From positions 124,001 to 188,000 of the forward strand of contig NZ_JAANCN010000006.1 of NCBI RefSeq assembly GCF_011326735.1: a DNA stretch of 64,000 nt, written 5' to 3'. Made by a program: the position numbers and the translations under genes. Shown here piece by piece: positions 49,744 to 57,278 of this stretch (its first letter is position 1; the number at the start of each line of letters is the position of its first letter). This stretch comes from Phycicoccus endophyticus. GTDB taxonomy: Bacteria; Actinomycetota; Actinomycetes; Actinomycetales; Dermatophilaceae. The notes under the pieces are model-generated. The model made no database searches. It was not told where the DNA came from and saw only the letters and a program-made list of their open reading frames with translations.

Positions 49744-52290
49744 GGCCACTCCGAGCTTGCGGTACACGCTGCGGAGGTGCGTCTTCACCGTGTTCACCGA
49801 GACGACGAGCGACGAGGCGATCTCCTCGACCGTCTTCAGCGTGGGGAGCTCGCACAGGACGTCGAGCTCACGTTGGGTGAGCGCGACCGTCGGCGCCGCC
49901 GACGCGCGCGCCCTCCGCACGATCTCCTCGACGAGGGCCTCGTTGCGGCCCCATCCCCCGAACTTGCCGTCGAGGAGGTCGAGCACGGCCTGTCCGCCGA
50001 CGTCCACGACGGGTCGGGCGGCACCGAGGCGGGCCGCGTCGTCGAGCACGGACGCCAGCCGGCGCAGCGCCACGTGCTGGTTCCCGGCCTCGGCGTGGAG
50101 CCGGACGAGCAGCATCTCCGCGTAGACCCGGTTGAGCTCGAGGACGACGGGTCGCTCGCCGTCGGCGACGGCCCGGAGGGCTTCGACGGCCTGCCGTCGC
50201 TGGCCACGGGCCAAGGCGTGGATCGCCGCGACGACGAGGACCTCGCCGGCCGACCCGAGGCGTTCCCGGGCGGCCTCCGAGATCTCCCGCAACCGGTCGC
50301 GTCGACCCGTCTCGTGGGCGATGAGGGCGTCCGCAACGGCGAGCACGGCCACGGCGTCGCTTGCGATGTGCTCGTCGGCCGGGGCGGTGAGCCACAGTCG
50401 GTGGACGCGGTCGACGTCGGTGAGGACACCGTCACCGTCGAACCGGGACGCGGCCGCCAGGGCCGCCACCCCCAGCTGGACGGTGGGGTCGTCGCGTCCC
50501 GAGACGAGCGCGGACGCGCGGGATGCGTGAATACGGCTCGCTGTGTCGTGCAACGCGGCCCGTTCGGCCCATCCTCCGAGCAGGTGCAGGTAGGTGGCCC
50601 GCGCCGTCTCCGTCCAGCCGCAGCGCTGGGCGACGGCCGACGCCCGCTCGACGTACTCGCGCACACCGTGGAAGTCGGACTGTGCCGCTCGGACGGCGCC
50701 GAGCATCGTCAACGCGTCCAAGAGCGCGGCGTCGGCGGTCCGTCCGGCCGCCAAGGTGGCAGCGGTGCGGAGCAGGTGTTCCGCCTCGTTGAGCGACCCG
50801 GCCCGCAGCAGCGCCGTCCCGCGGGCCAGGGCGAGAAGGAGCCCGACGTCGGGTCCAACGGACGGAGGGGGGTCCCCCGAGTCCGGGACGACCTGGGCTC
50901 CCTGGAGCACTAGGACCCGCAGTCGTACCGCCTCCTCGAGAGCTGCGACCTCGGCCTCCCCCGCTGCTGCCCCCTGCATCACGTCGACCTCGGTCGCCGC
51001 CTCCGCTGCCCGTCCCAGGTCGAGCAGCGCGGCCGCCCGGACCGCCCGGACCCACCGCCCTCCGGGCGAGTGTGCGCCGCCGGGCAGCAACGCCAGCAGC
51101 CGCTCGGAGCGTCCGACCGCGACGAGGCCGGGCCCGGCTCGAGCCAGCACGGCTTCGAGCACACCGTCGTGCTCGCTGCGTACTGCGTGGTCGGTCGCCT
51201 GCAGGGCAGCGCCGTGGTCGAGGAACCACTTCGCCGATCGGGCGTGGCGGTCTCGGGCGAGGACGGCGTCCCGGCGCAGCTGCTCCGCCTGGAGGTAGAC
51301 CCGCAGACTCGCATGGAGGTGGTACTCGATCCGCCCGTCATGGTCCCGGACCCTGTGCACGAGACCGGTCGCCCGGCCGGCGTCGTCGAGCAGGGCGCCG
51401 GCGTGGGGACACCTCGTGAGCTCCGTGACGAGCGCCAATGGCACGGTCTCCGCAACCGACGCGGCCATGAGCACCGAGAGGGCCTCCGGCCCGATGCGAC
51501 GTAGCCCCTCCCCGAACACGGCGTCCATGAGGGGCCGCTCGTCGTCCCAGACGTCGGCCACCCGGCCGCCGCCGCGCAGCGCGACGCCCACGAGGCGCGT
51601 CAAGGCGGGCCAGCCCTCGGTCCCCGACCACACCGCCCGCCGATCCTCGGGCCCGAGCCAGGGGCACACCAGACCGGTCTCCTCCTCCGTGAAGGCGAGG
51701 TCGCGCGCCCGCAGGTGCGCCAGCCGTCCGTCGAGGCGGTGGTCGAGGACGGTCGGCAGCGGCGGCAGTGTCCGGCTCGTCATGACCACCCGCACGCCGG
51801 ACGGCAGGCGGTGGAGGAAGTGGTCGAAGGCGCGGAGGGTGACGGCGTCGTGCAGCAGGTCGACCCCGTCGAGAACGACGAGGAGCCGCCCGCCGACGAG
51901 CCGGTCCACGAGCTCCAGGACGAAGAGCTCGTCCCCGGCGGTCTCCGGTGGGTGCAGCCCCCGCAGGGCGGTCGCCCACTCCTCCCCCGACGCACGGATC
52001 GCCGCCACCACCTCACGCCAGAACAGGCGACGCGACGCGCCGGCTGCGGTCAGCTGGAGCCACGCCACCGGCCACCCCGCGGCCTCGGCCCGGTGCGCCC
52101 ACGTGTGAGCCAGCGTCGTCTTTCCGAATCCCGGTGGGGCGGAAAGCAGGACCGCCGTGCACGCTGCGACCGGCACGAGCTCGCGGTCGATGAGGAGGTC
52201 GAGCCGCGGGCGTGCAACAACACCCGAGAGGTCGTCCGTCAGACCCTCGTCCAGCACCGCGCCCCGATCGGGGCCGATGGCCCTCAGCAT
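49696..52290 (-). CDS. Large LuxR-family (LAL/MalT-like) transcriptional activator
   Basis: An 864-residue regulator. An N-terminal STAND/AAA ATPase has Walker A APPGFGKTT near 51-59 and a Walker B-like LLVVLDGVDLLHD near 135-147. The middle is a long alpha-helical tetratricopeptide-like region (about 330-780), and the C-terminal LuxR HTH lies at about 795-858 (LTQRELDVLCELPTLKTVEEIA, VSVNTVKTHLRSVYRKLGV). MalT-type proteins activate when a ligand and ATP promote oligomerisation. It sits in the middle of genes carrying the palindrome and is the only DNA-binding regulator seen in the element, so it is the candidate activator. Its own promoter lacks the palindrome. Confidence 0.9.
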   Translation of the reverse strand: MLRAIGPDRGAVLDEGLTDDLSGVVARPRLDLLIDRELVPVAACTAVLLSAPPGFGKTTLAHTWAHRAEAAGWPVAWLQLTAAGASRRLFWREVVAAIRASGEEWATALRGLHPPETAGDELFVLELVDRLVGGRLLVVLDGVDLLHDAVTLRAFDHFLHRLPSGVRVVMTSRTLPPLPTVLDHRLDGRLAHLRARDLAFTEEETGLVCPWLGPEDRRAVWSGTEGWPALTRLVGVALRGGGRVADVWDDERPLMDAVFGEGLRRIGPEALSVLMAASVAETVPLALVTELTRCPHAGALLDDAGRATGLVHRVRDHDGRIEYHLHASLRVYLQAEQLRRDAVLARDRHARSAKWFLDHGAALQATDHAVRSEHDGVLEAVLARAGPGLVAVGRSERLLALLPGGAHSPGGRWVRAVRAAALLDLGRAAEAATEVDVMQGAAAGEAEVAALEEAVRLRVLVLQGAQVVPDSGDPPPSVGPDVGLLLALARGTALLRAGSLNEAEHLLRTAATLAAGRTADAALLDALTMLGAVRAAQSDFHGVREYVERASAVAQRCGWTETARATYLHLLGGWAERAALHDTASRIHASRASALVSGRDDPTVQLGVAALAAASRFDGDGVLTDVDRVHRLWLTAPADEHIASDAVAVLAVADALIAHETGRRDRLREISEAARERLGSAGEVLVVAAIHALARGQRRQAVEALRAVADGERPVVLELNRVYAEMLLVRLHAEAGNQHVALRRLASVLDDAARLGAARPVVDVGGQAVLDLLDGKFGGWGRNEALVEEIVRRARASAAPTVALTQRELDVLCELPTLKTVEEIASSLVVSVNTVKTHLRSVYRKLGVASRRDAITEARRAHLL

Positions 52291-52296
52291 GTTCTC

Positions 52297-52302
52297 AGGG
52301 TA
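52297..52302 (-). promoter_or_regulatory. -10 box of a leaderless promoter for the LuxR gene
   Basis: TACCCT on the minus strand ends 6 nt before the ATG at 52290, so the A of the ATG is at +1. No Shine-Dalgarno sequence precedes the ATG. No convincing -35 is seen. Confidence 0.5.
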
Positions 52303-52337
52303 GTGGAGTCGCGGACCGGCCGCTCGCCGGACACCGC

Positions 52338-52580
52338 TCAGTCCGGGAGACGTCGCATCTCCTGCACCGGAATTCCGAGAGTCTGGAACCGCTCGAGTAG
52401 ACCGTAGAGGTGCGCCTCGTCCTCGACCTCTCCGAAGAGGACGGTGCCCTCGGTGGGCGCTGTCGCCTCCTCGAGCTCGGGGAAGGCAGCCGTCACGGTC
52501 TCCGAGAGCCGCCCGTCCAGGCGGAACTCGTAGCGCACGACGTCGCTCGGGGATCGACGTCGACCGGTGCGCGGCGTCAT
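52338..52580 (-). CDS. Conserved small protein of unknown function
   Basis: An 80-residue soluble protein: basic N-terminus, then YEFRLDGRLSETVTAAFPEL, TVLFGEVEDEAHLYGLLERF and IPVQEMRRLPD. A beta-alpha-beta arrangement with LFG and GLLERF suggests a small ferredoxin-like or ACT-like fold. The ATG at 52580 is preferred to 52622 because GGAGG is 6 nt upstream and because it overlaps the stop of a 24-codon ORF (ATGA). No enzymatic role can be proposed. Confidence 0.75.
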   Translation of the reverse strand: MTPRTGRRRSPSDVVRYEFRLDGRLSETVTAAFPELEEATAPTEGTVLFGEVEDEAHLYGLLERFQTLGIPVQEMRRLPD

Positions 52581-52651
52581 TGCGCCCTCCGCGGGCCGGG
52601 CCCGGACGGCAAGGAGCGCCATGGCGTGAGGGTGCGGTCGTGGCGTGTCAT
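52577..52651 (-). CDS. 24-residue small ORF coupled to the 80-residue protein gene
   Basis: ATG 52651 is preceded by an ideal AAGGAG (52657-52662, 5-nt spacing). The ORF encodes a basic 24-residue peptide (begins MTRHDRTLTPW, ends GPRRAQ), and its TGA overlaps the ATG of the next gene as ATGA. A good -10 (GACGCT) and regulon palindrome 2 lie upstream, so this is the first translated unit of the operon. It could be a leader controlling downstream translation or a functional micropeptide; only RBS, promoter and coupling support it. Confidence 0.55.
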   Translation of the reverse strand: MTRHDRTLTPWRSLPSGPGPRRAQ

Positions 52652-52706
52652 GGTCTCTCCTTCGACGTCGCCGGTGCCAGCGTCGGCTGTGGAGCCGGCC
52701 GGCGGC

Positions 52707-52723
52707 TCATCCGTGACGGGTGA
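52707..52723 (-). promoter_or_regulatory. Regulon palindrome 2 (TCATCC-N5-GGGTGA)
   Basis: Arms TCATCC (52707-52712) and GGGTGA (52718-52723) with a 5-bp spacer; one arm position deviates from perfect symmetry. It lies in the 104-nt gap after the DUF389 gene. On the minus strand GACGCT (52684-52679) is 22 bp downstream and predicts RNA from about 52672, 21 nt before the 24-codon ORF. Confidence 0.65.
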
Positions 52724-52755
52724 GTCCGGGTCACCGCGGACTGCGCACCGTGACA

Positions 52756-53796
52756 TCAGCCGGCGGGCAGCACCACCGAACCGCCGACCACCAGGGTCAC
52801 GTCCACGTCGGTGTCCGCGAGGCCGGCGCGGTCGAGGGCGGCACGGAGGGACTCCGCGTCGGCCTCCGGGGGCCGCCCGATGCTCACGATGTGCAGGACC
52901 CCGGCGCGCAAGAACACGTCGGTCACGGTCCAGCCCTGGTCCGCGGCCCACTTCTGCGCCACCGGTCGGGCCGCTGCGACAGCGGTCTGCTCCTGCACCA
53001 CGTTGCGGCTCCCCACGGCGAGCGGCACCGCGACGAGGATGATCGACCCCGCGACGATCGCGAGCGTCCGGCCTGCGAGGACGCCGACCTCGGCACCGGC
53101 CCTGTGGGCCGCTTCGCGCAGCCGCGCGATGAGGAGCACGGCCGTCCCCGTCGCGATGATGGCCGCGACGTTGGTGCCGAAGAGGAGGAGCGCCCCGAGG
53201 GCCTCGTCGGGGCTGCCCGACTCAAGAGTGAGCCCGACGACCGCGAGCGGTGGCACGAGGGAGATCGCGATGGCCACGCCGGGGAGACTGTCCGCGACGT
53301 CCGAGCGGGTCAGCGCGTAGGCCCCGACGACCCCGGTGGCGAGCGCGGAGATCAGGTCGATGAGCCGGGGGCTGACCCGACCGGCGACCTGGCTGTTGGT
53401 GTCGGCCACGACGTCCAGAGGCACGGTCAGCCCCAGGAGCCACCCCACGGCCACCACCGTTGTCGCGCCGCTGACGACGAGGAGCATGTTGGCCACTAAC
53501 TGTCGCCGACGGGACAGCACGATCGCACAGGCGGTGCCGAGGATCGGCCGCATCAGGGGGGCGACGATCATGGCGCCGATGACGGTCGCGGTGGAGTCGG
53601 CCACGATCCCGGCGCCGGCGATGACGGCCGACAGGACGAGCAGGACCCAGAACGAGGACAGCATCCGGGCCCGGTGCGGACCGTCCAGGAAGTACGTGCC
53701 CGTGATCCGCTCGACGTCCGCGGGGGTCAGGCGGTCAAGCCCTCGCGCGCCGAGCCCGCCCGCCGTCACGACCGGACCCTCCGGTGGCCCCGCCAC
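52756..53796 (-). CDS. DUF389 membrane protein
   Basis: A 346-residue protein with six to seven TM helices (residues 40-250) and a C-terminal soluble domain of about 85 residues. DUF389 hallmarks are SFWVLLVLSAVIAGAGIVADSTATVIGAMIVAPLMRPILG (in blocks) and VADSLPGVAIAISLVPPLAVVG, with the conserved ADSTA and GAMIVAPLM residues. No transport substrate is established for the family. GTG 53796 is the longest start; GTG 53769 is a reasonable alternative. It is 34 nt downstream of the symporter gene and probably in one transcript with it. Confidence 0.85.
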   Translation of the reverse strand: MAGPPEGPVVTAGGLGARGLDRLTPADVERITGTYFLDGPHRARMLSSFWVLLVLSAVIAGAGIVADSTATVIGAMIVAPLMRPILGTACAIVLSRRRQLVANMLLVVSGATTVVAVGWLLGLTVPLDVVADTNSQVAGRVSPRLIDLISALATGVVGAYALTRSDVADSLPGVAIAISLVPPLAVVGLTLESGSPDEALGALLLFGTNVAAIIATGTAVLLIARLREAAHRAGAEVGVLAGRTLAIVAGSIILVAVPLAVGSRNVVQEQTAVAAARPVAQKWAADQGWTVTDVFLRAGVLHIVSIGRPPEADAESLRAALDRAGLADTDVDVTLVVGGSVVLPAG

Positions 53797-53830
53797 ACCG
53801 CCACCACGCCACGCCGGTGGGCCGACACCG

Positions 53831-54715
53831 TCACGCCGCCGTCGGCGACGCGCCGGCCTGCGGCTCGGCGGTCACCGCCCCTGCTCCGAGCCGCGCCGCG
53901 GCGACAAGGAGGACGACGGAGGAGAGGATGGCGGCGACCAGGGTCCGCACGACGACGTCGGGGTCCATGGACGCGGCCACGACGAGGGCCGCCGCGATGT
54001 TCCGCTGCGCGGCAGCGAGTCCGAGGAGTCTTCGGTCGGGGGTGGACCGGGTCCGGTTCACGAGAGCCCCGACGACGTAGGCGATCGCGAGCAGCCCGAG
54101 CGTCCCTACGAAGATCCAGGAGCCGACGGACCCGACGATGTCCCGCCAGGCCGCGAGCAGTCCGGCCACGAGCGCGAGCACGATCGCCCCGGTCGGGACC
54201 GGCGCGAGCACCCGGGCCCACGATGCGGCGACCTCCGGCAGCCACGCGCGGAGCCCGAGCCCGGCCGCCAGCGGCAGCAGCATGACGACGACGAGTGAGA
54301 GGGCGATGGGCCCGGCGGACACGCTGGCCCCCTCGACCGCGACGGGCACGACGAGCGGCGCGTAGACGACCGTGACGACCATGAGCAGGACCATGACCGC
54401 GACCGAGATCGCGAGGTCACCATGGACCAGCCGGGCCAAGGTCGGCAGGAAGGGGGCACCCGCGCAGCAGGCCACGAGGACGAGGGCCGTGCCGGTGGCC
54501 GGCTCGACGGGGAGGAGCCGGACGAGCAGCACGACGACGGCCGGGACGACGGCGAAGTTCACGACGAGCGTCCCGGCGACGAGCCGCACGTCCCGCAGAG
54601 GTCTCGTCACGCCACGCACCGTGAGCGCAAGACCGGTCGTCACCATCCCGACGACGACGAAGGTCAGCATCCCCGCCCGGGCCACGGCCACCAGCGCCTC
54701 GGTGGCGCCGGTCAT
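53831..54715 (-). CDS. Bile acid:sodium symporter (BASS)-superfamily transporter
   Basis: A 294-residue protein with nine to ten TM helices. Features are GMVTTGLALTVRGVTRPLRDVR near the N-terminus, CCAGAPFLPTLARLVHGDLAISVAVM in the first repeat and LGLAAAQRNIAAALVVAA in the second, matching the crossover helices of BASS proteins. Organic anions, arsenite or small acids are carried by relatives. ATG 54715 is chosen because it precedes the first TM helix; the in-frame ATG 54820 would add 35 polar residues. It is divergent from the SulP gene, with palindrome 3 between. Confidence 0.8.
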   Translation of the reverse strand: MTGATEALVAVARAGMLTFVVVGMVTTGLALTVRGVTRPLRDVRLVAGTLVVNFAVVPAVVVLLVRLLPVEPATGTALVLVACCAGAPFLPTLARLVHGDLAISVAVMVLLMVVTVVYAPLVVPVAVEGASVSAGPIALSLVVVMLLPLAAGLGLRAWLPEVAASWARVLAPVPTGAIVLALVAGLLAAWRDIVGSVGSWIFVGTLGLLAIAYVVGALVNRTRSTPDRRLLGLAAAQRNIAAALVVAASMDPDVVVRTLVAAILSSVVLLVAAARLGAGAVTAEPQAGASPTAA

Positions 54716-54847
54716 CGCGGGCCGCTTAGCGTGGACCCGCTCACTGCGGACGACGCTCGGGAATGCTCCATCACCGCTCCCTCGCGTGGACCGGCGGACG
54801 TCCGCCGGTGCGGCGCCCATCGCACCAGCTCCACGAGCCCGGTCACC

Positions 54848-54864
54848 TCATCCCCTCCGGGTGA
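54848..54864. promoter_or_regulatory. Regulon palindrome 3 (TCATCC-N5-GGGTGA)
   Basis: Arms TCATCC (54848-54853) and GGGTGA (54859-54864). On the plus strand TACCGT (54888-54893) follows after exactly 23 bp and stands 6 nt before ATG 54900, the same geometry as palindrome 1 including the leaderless start. In the other direction, toward the BASS-DUF389 genes, the -10 is less clear. Confidence 0.7.
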
Positions 54865-54899
54865 ACCGCCGACGTCGACCGCGTCCCTACCGTGGCGCG

Positions 54900-56612
54900 A
54901 TGCGCGAGCGTGCGACCCGTCCCGACGGTGCGCCCGCCCCGGGCGAGGACCTCGTCGCGCGACCCTCGCGGTCGCTGCGTGGCGTCCTGCCCGTCTTGGC
55001 CTGGCTGCCCCGCTACGCGCCCGGGCGGGACCTGCCGCGTGACGTCGTCGCCGGGATCGCCCTCGCCGCCCTGCTCGTCCCCGAGTCCATCGGGTACGCC
55101 GGCATCGCCGGGGTCCCTCCCGAGGTCGGACTGTACGCGGCCATCGCGGCCATCGCGGCCTACGCGGTGTTCGGCGGCACCTCCGTCCTCGTCGTCGGAC
55201 CCGCGTCCGCCGTGGCCGCGCTGAGCGCGTCCCTGGTGGCCGAGATCGCCGGCACCGGCGTCGACCCCGTGGCCGTGACCACGGGGCTCGCCCTCGCCTC
55301 CGGCGTCCTCCTGGTCCTCGCCGGAGCCCTCCGCCTGGGGTGGATCGTCAACTTCGTGTCCCGACCGGTCCTCCACGCCTTCGTCGCCGGACTCTCCATC
55401 GCGATCGTCGTCGGACAGCTCGACACCCTGCTCGGCCTCGAGCTCGAGCGAGAGACCGCGCTCGGCCGTGCTGTCGAGGTGGTGACCCACGTCCCCGCGT
55501 GGCAGCCCCCGGTCGTCGCGGTCGGCGTCGGCTCCCTGCTCCTCATCCTCGTGCTCGAGCGACGGGTGCACCGCGTCCCTGCCGCGCTCGTCGTCGTCGT
55601 CGCCGGGATCCTCGCCGTCGCCGTCCTCCACCTCGATCGGCACGGCGTGCCCGTCCTCGGCGACATCCCACAGGGGCTGCCGACACCCGGGATCCCCGAC
55701 CTCGGAGCAGGCGCCTGGCTCGAGCTCGCGGCCGGCGCGACCGCGCTCCTCCTCGTCGGCTTCTCCGAGGGGTTCGCCGCGGCCAGCGCCGTGGCCGACC
55801 GGACCGGCGAGGACGTCGACGGCGATCAGGAGCTGCTCGGCTCCGGCGCGGCGAACGTCGCCGCCGGCCTGTTCGGCGGCCTGGCTGTCTCCGGCAGCCT
55901 TTCGAAGTCCGCCGCGAGCCAGGCCGCCGGCGCCCGTACCCAGGTCGCCAATCTCGTCGCCGGTCTCGTCGTCCTCGCGTCCCTCCTCGTCCTCGGCCCC
56001 GTCGTCGCCCTCCTCCCGGAGCCGGTCGTCTCGGCGGTCGTCATCGCCGCAGTCTTGCCCGCCGCCGACCCCCGTCGCGTCCTGCGCCTCTGGATCGTCA
56101 ACCGGCTCGACTTCGTCGCCGGTGTCACGACGTTCGTCCTCGTCCTCGTCTGGGAGACCCTGCCGGCCATGGCCGTCGGGGTCCTCCTGTCCCTCGTCTT
56201 CCTCGTGCGGCGGGCCAGCTTCCCGTCTGTCGTCGAGCTCACCGAAGGTCCCGACGGCTTCCACGCCGGCTCACCACTCGACGCGACCGCCTCCCGGCCG
56301 GACGTCGGGGTGCTGAGGTTCGGCGCCCCGCTCGTCTACGCGAACCAGGACCGGCTTCTGCGTGCCGTCCGCGGTCTGGTGGAGGGACGACCGGGTATCA
56401 CCCGGGTCGTCCTCGACATGGAGATGGTCGCCGACCTCGACACCGACGGCGCGGACGCCCTGCGCACCGCGGACACGTGGCTCGCCGAGCACGGGGTCGC
56501 GCTGCACCTGGCCCGGACGCACGAGGCGACGCGCCGGCAGCTCGCACGCTCCGGGGTGGACCGGGAGTTCGAGCACCGGCTGCACCAGCACATCCGGGAC
56601 GCGGTCGACTGA
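54900..56612 (+). CDS. SulP-family anion transporter with STAS domain, first
   Basis: A 570-residue transporter. About 12-14 TM helices (residues 45-440) carry the SulP signature LAALLVPESIGYAGIAGVPPEVGLYAA near 66-92 and GLAVSGSLSKSAASQAAGARTQVANLVAG (in blocks), the anion-site region. A C-terminal STAS domain spans about 455-565 (VLRFGAPLVYANQD, VVLDMEMVADLDTDGADAL). Members carry sulfate, bicarbonate or organic anions. ATG 54900 coincides with +1 of the leaderless promoter; no RBS precedes it. Confidence 0.92.
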   Translation: MRERATRPDGAPAPGEDLVARPSRSLRGVLPVLAWLPRYAPGRDLPRDVVAGIALAALLVPESIGYAGIAGVPPEVGLYAAIAAIAAYAVFGGTSVLVVGPASAVAALSASLVAEIAGTGVDPVAVTTGLALASGVLLVLAGALRLGWIVNFVSRPVLHAFVAGLSIAIVVGQLDTLLGLELERETALGRAVEVVTHVPAWQPPVVAVGVGSLLLILVLERRVHRVPAALVVVVAGILAVAVLHLDRHGVPVLGDIPQGLPTPGIPDLGAGAWLELAAGATALLLVGFSEGFAAASAVADRTGEDVDGDQELLGSGAANVAAGLFGGLAVSGSLSKSAASQAAGARTQVANLVAGLVVLASLLVLGPVVALLPEPVVSAVVIAAVLPAADPRRVLRLWIVNRLDFVAGVTTFVLVLVWETLPAMAVGVLLSLVFLVRRASFPSVVELTEGPDGFHAGSPLDATASRPDVGVLRFGAPLVYANQDRLLRAVRGLVEGRPGITRVVLDMEMVADLDTDGADALRTADTWLAEHGVALHLARTHEATRRQLARSGVDREFEHRLHQHIRDAVD

Positions 56613-56628
56613 AACGCCACCGTCGGTC

Positions 56629-56645
56629 TCACCCATGACGGGCGA
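56629..56645 (+). promoter_or_regulatory. Regulon palindrome 4 (TCACCC-N5-GGGCGA)
   Basis: Arms TCACCC (56629-56634) and GGGCGA (56640-56645), one arm position deviating. GAGGCT (56669-56674) lies 23 bp downstream and predicts RNA from about 56681. It is 75 nt before the second HdeD-type gene and just after the SulP stop. Confidence 0.6.
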
Positions 56646-56720
56646 GGTGGCACCGGCACCGTCCTCGGGAGGCTGGCCGTCGACGTCACCGTGACGCCGG
56701 CCACCGGAAGGAGCCTGCCG

Positions 56721-57278
56721 ATGTCGACCATCGTCCGGGAGGAGCGCACGGGCTGGGACATCGCCCTCGGGGCGTTCCTCGTCCTCGCCGGGTTCGTCGT
56801 CCTCGGGCACACGATCATCGCGACCGCGGTGTCGGTGCTCTTCGTCGGGTGGACGACCCTGCTCATGGGGGTCGTGGCGGTCGTCGTGACCCTCTTCCGG
56901 ATCGGCAAGGACGGGTTCTGGACCGGGATCATCGGGGGCGGCCTCCTCGCGGCCATCGGGTTCGCGATGGTCCGCAACCCGGGGGTCGCGGCCCTGACCC
57001 TGACCCTGGTCGCCGGCTCCTTGTTCTTCAGCACGGGCATCGTCCGCCTCGTCGCCGCCTTCGGGACCGGCGAGGGTCGCGTCGCCCTCCTGCTGAGCGG
57101 CGGTGTGTCGACACTTCTCGGCCTGTCCGTCCTCTTCAACCTGTTCTCGTCGACCTTCGCCTTCCTCGGCGTCCTGCTCGGCGTCCAGGCCATCGTCGAG
57201 GGAATTTCGGTCATGGTCGCCGGACGCCGTCGGATCGTCCCGGCCGGACGCCACGATGCCTCCCGGGCCACCGCCTGA
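56721..57278 (+). CDS. HdeD-family membrane protein (DUF308), second
   Basis: A 185-residue, six-TM DUF308 protein: ALGAFLVLAGFVVLGHTIIATAVS, LFVGWTTLLMGVVAVV, GILGGGL-type glycine segments and a short basic C-terminus. It has the strong RBS GGAAGGAG 7 nt before ATG 56721. Only distantly similar to the first DUF308 protein at 44702. Its last 23 bp overlap the ATPase gene, so the two are coupled. Confidence 0.87.
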   Translation: MSTIVREERTGWDIALGAFLVLAGFVVLGHTIIATAVSVLFVGWTTLLMGVVAVVVTLFRIGKDGFWTGIIGGGLLAAIGFAMVRNPGVAALTLTLVAGSLFFSTGIVRLVAAFGTGEGRVALLLSGGVSTLLGLSVLFNLFSSTFAFLGVLLGVQAIVEGISVMVAGRRRIVPAGRHDASRATA

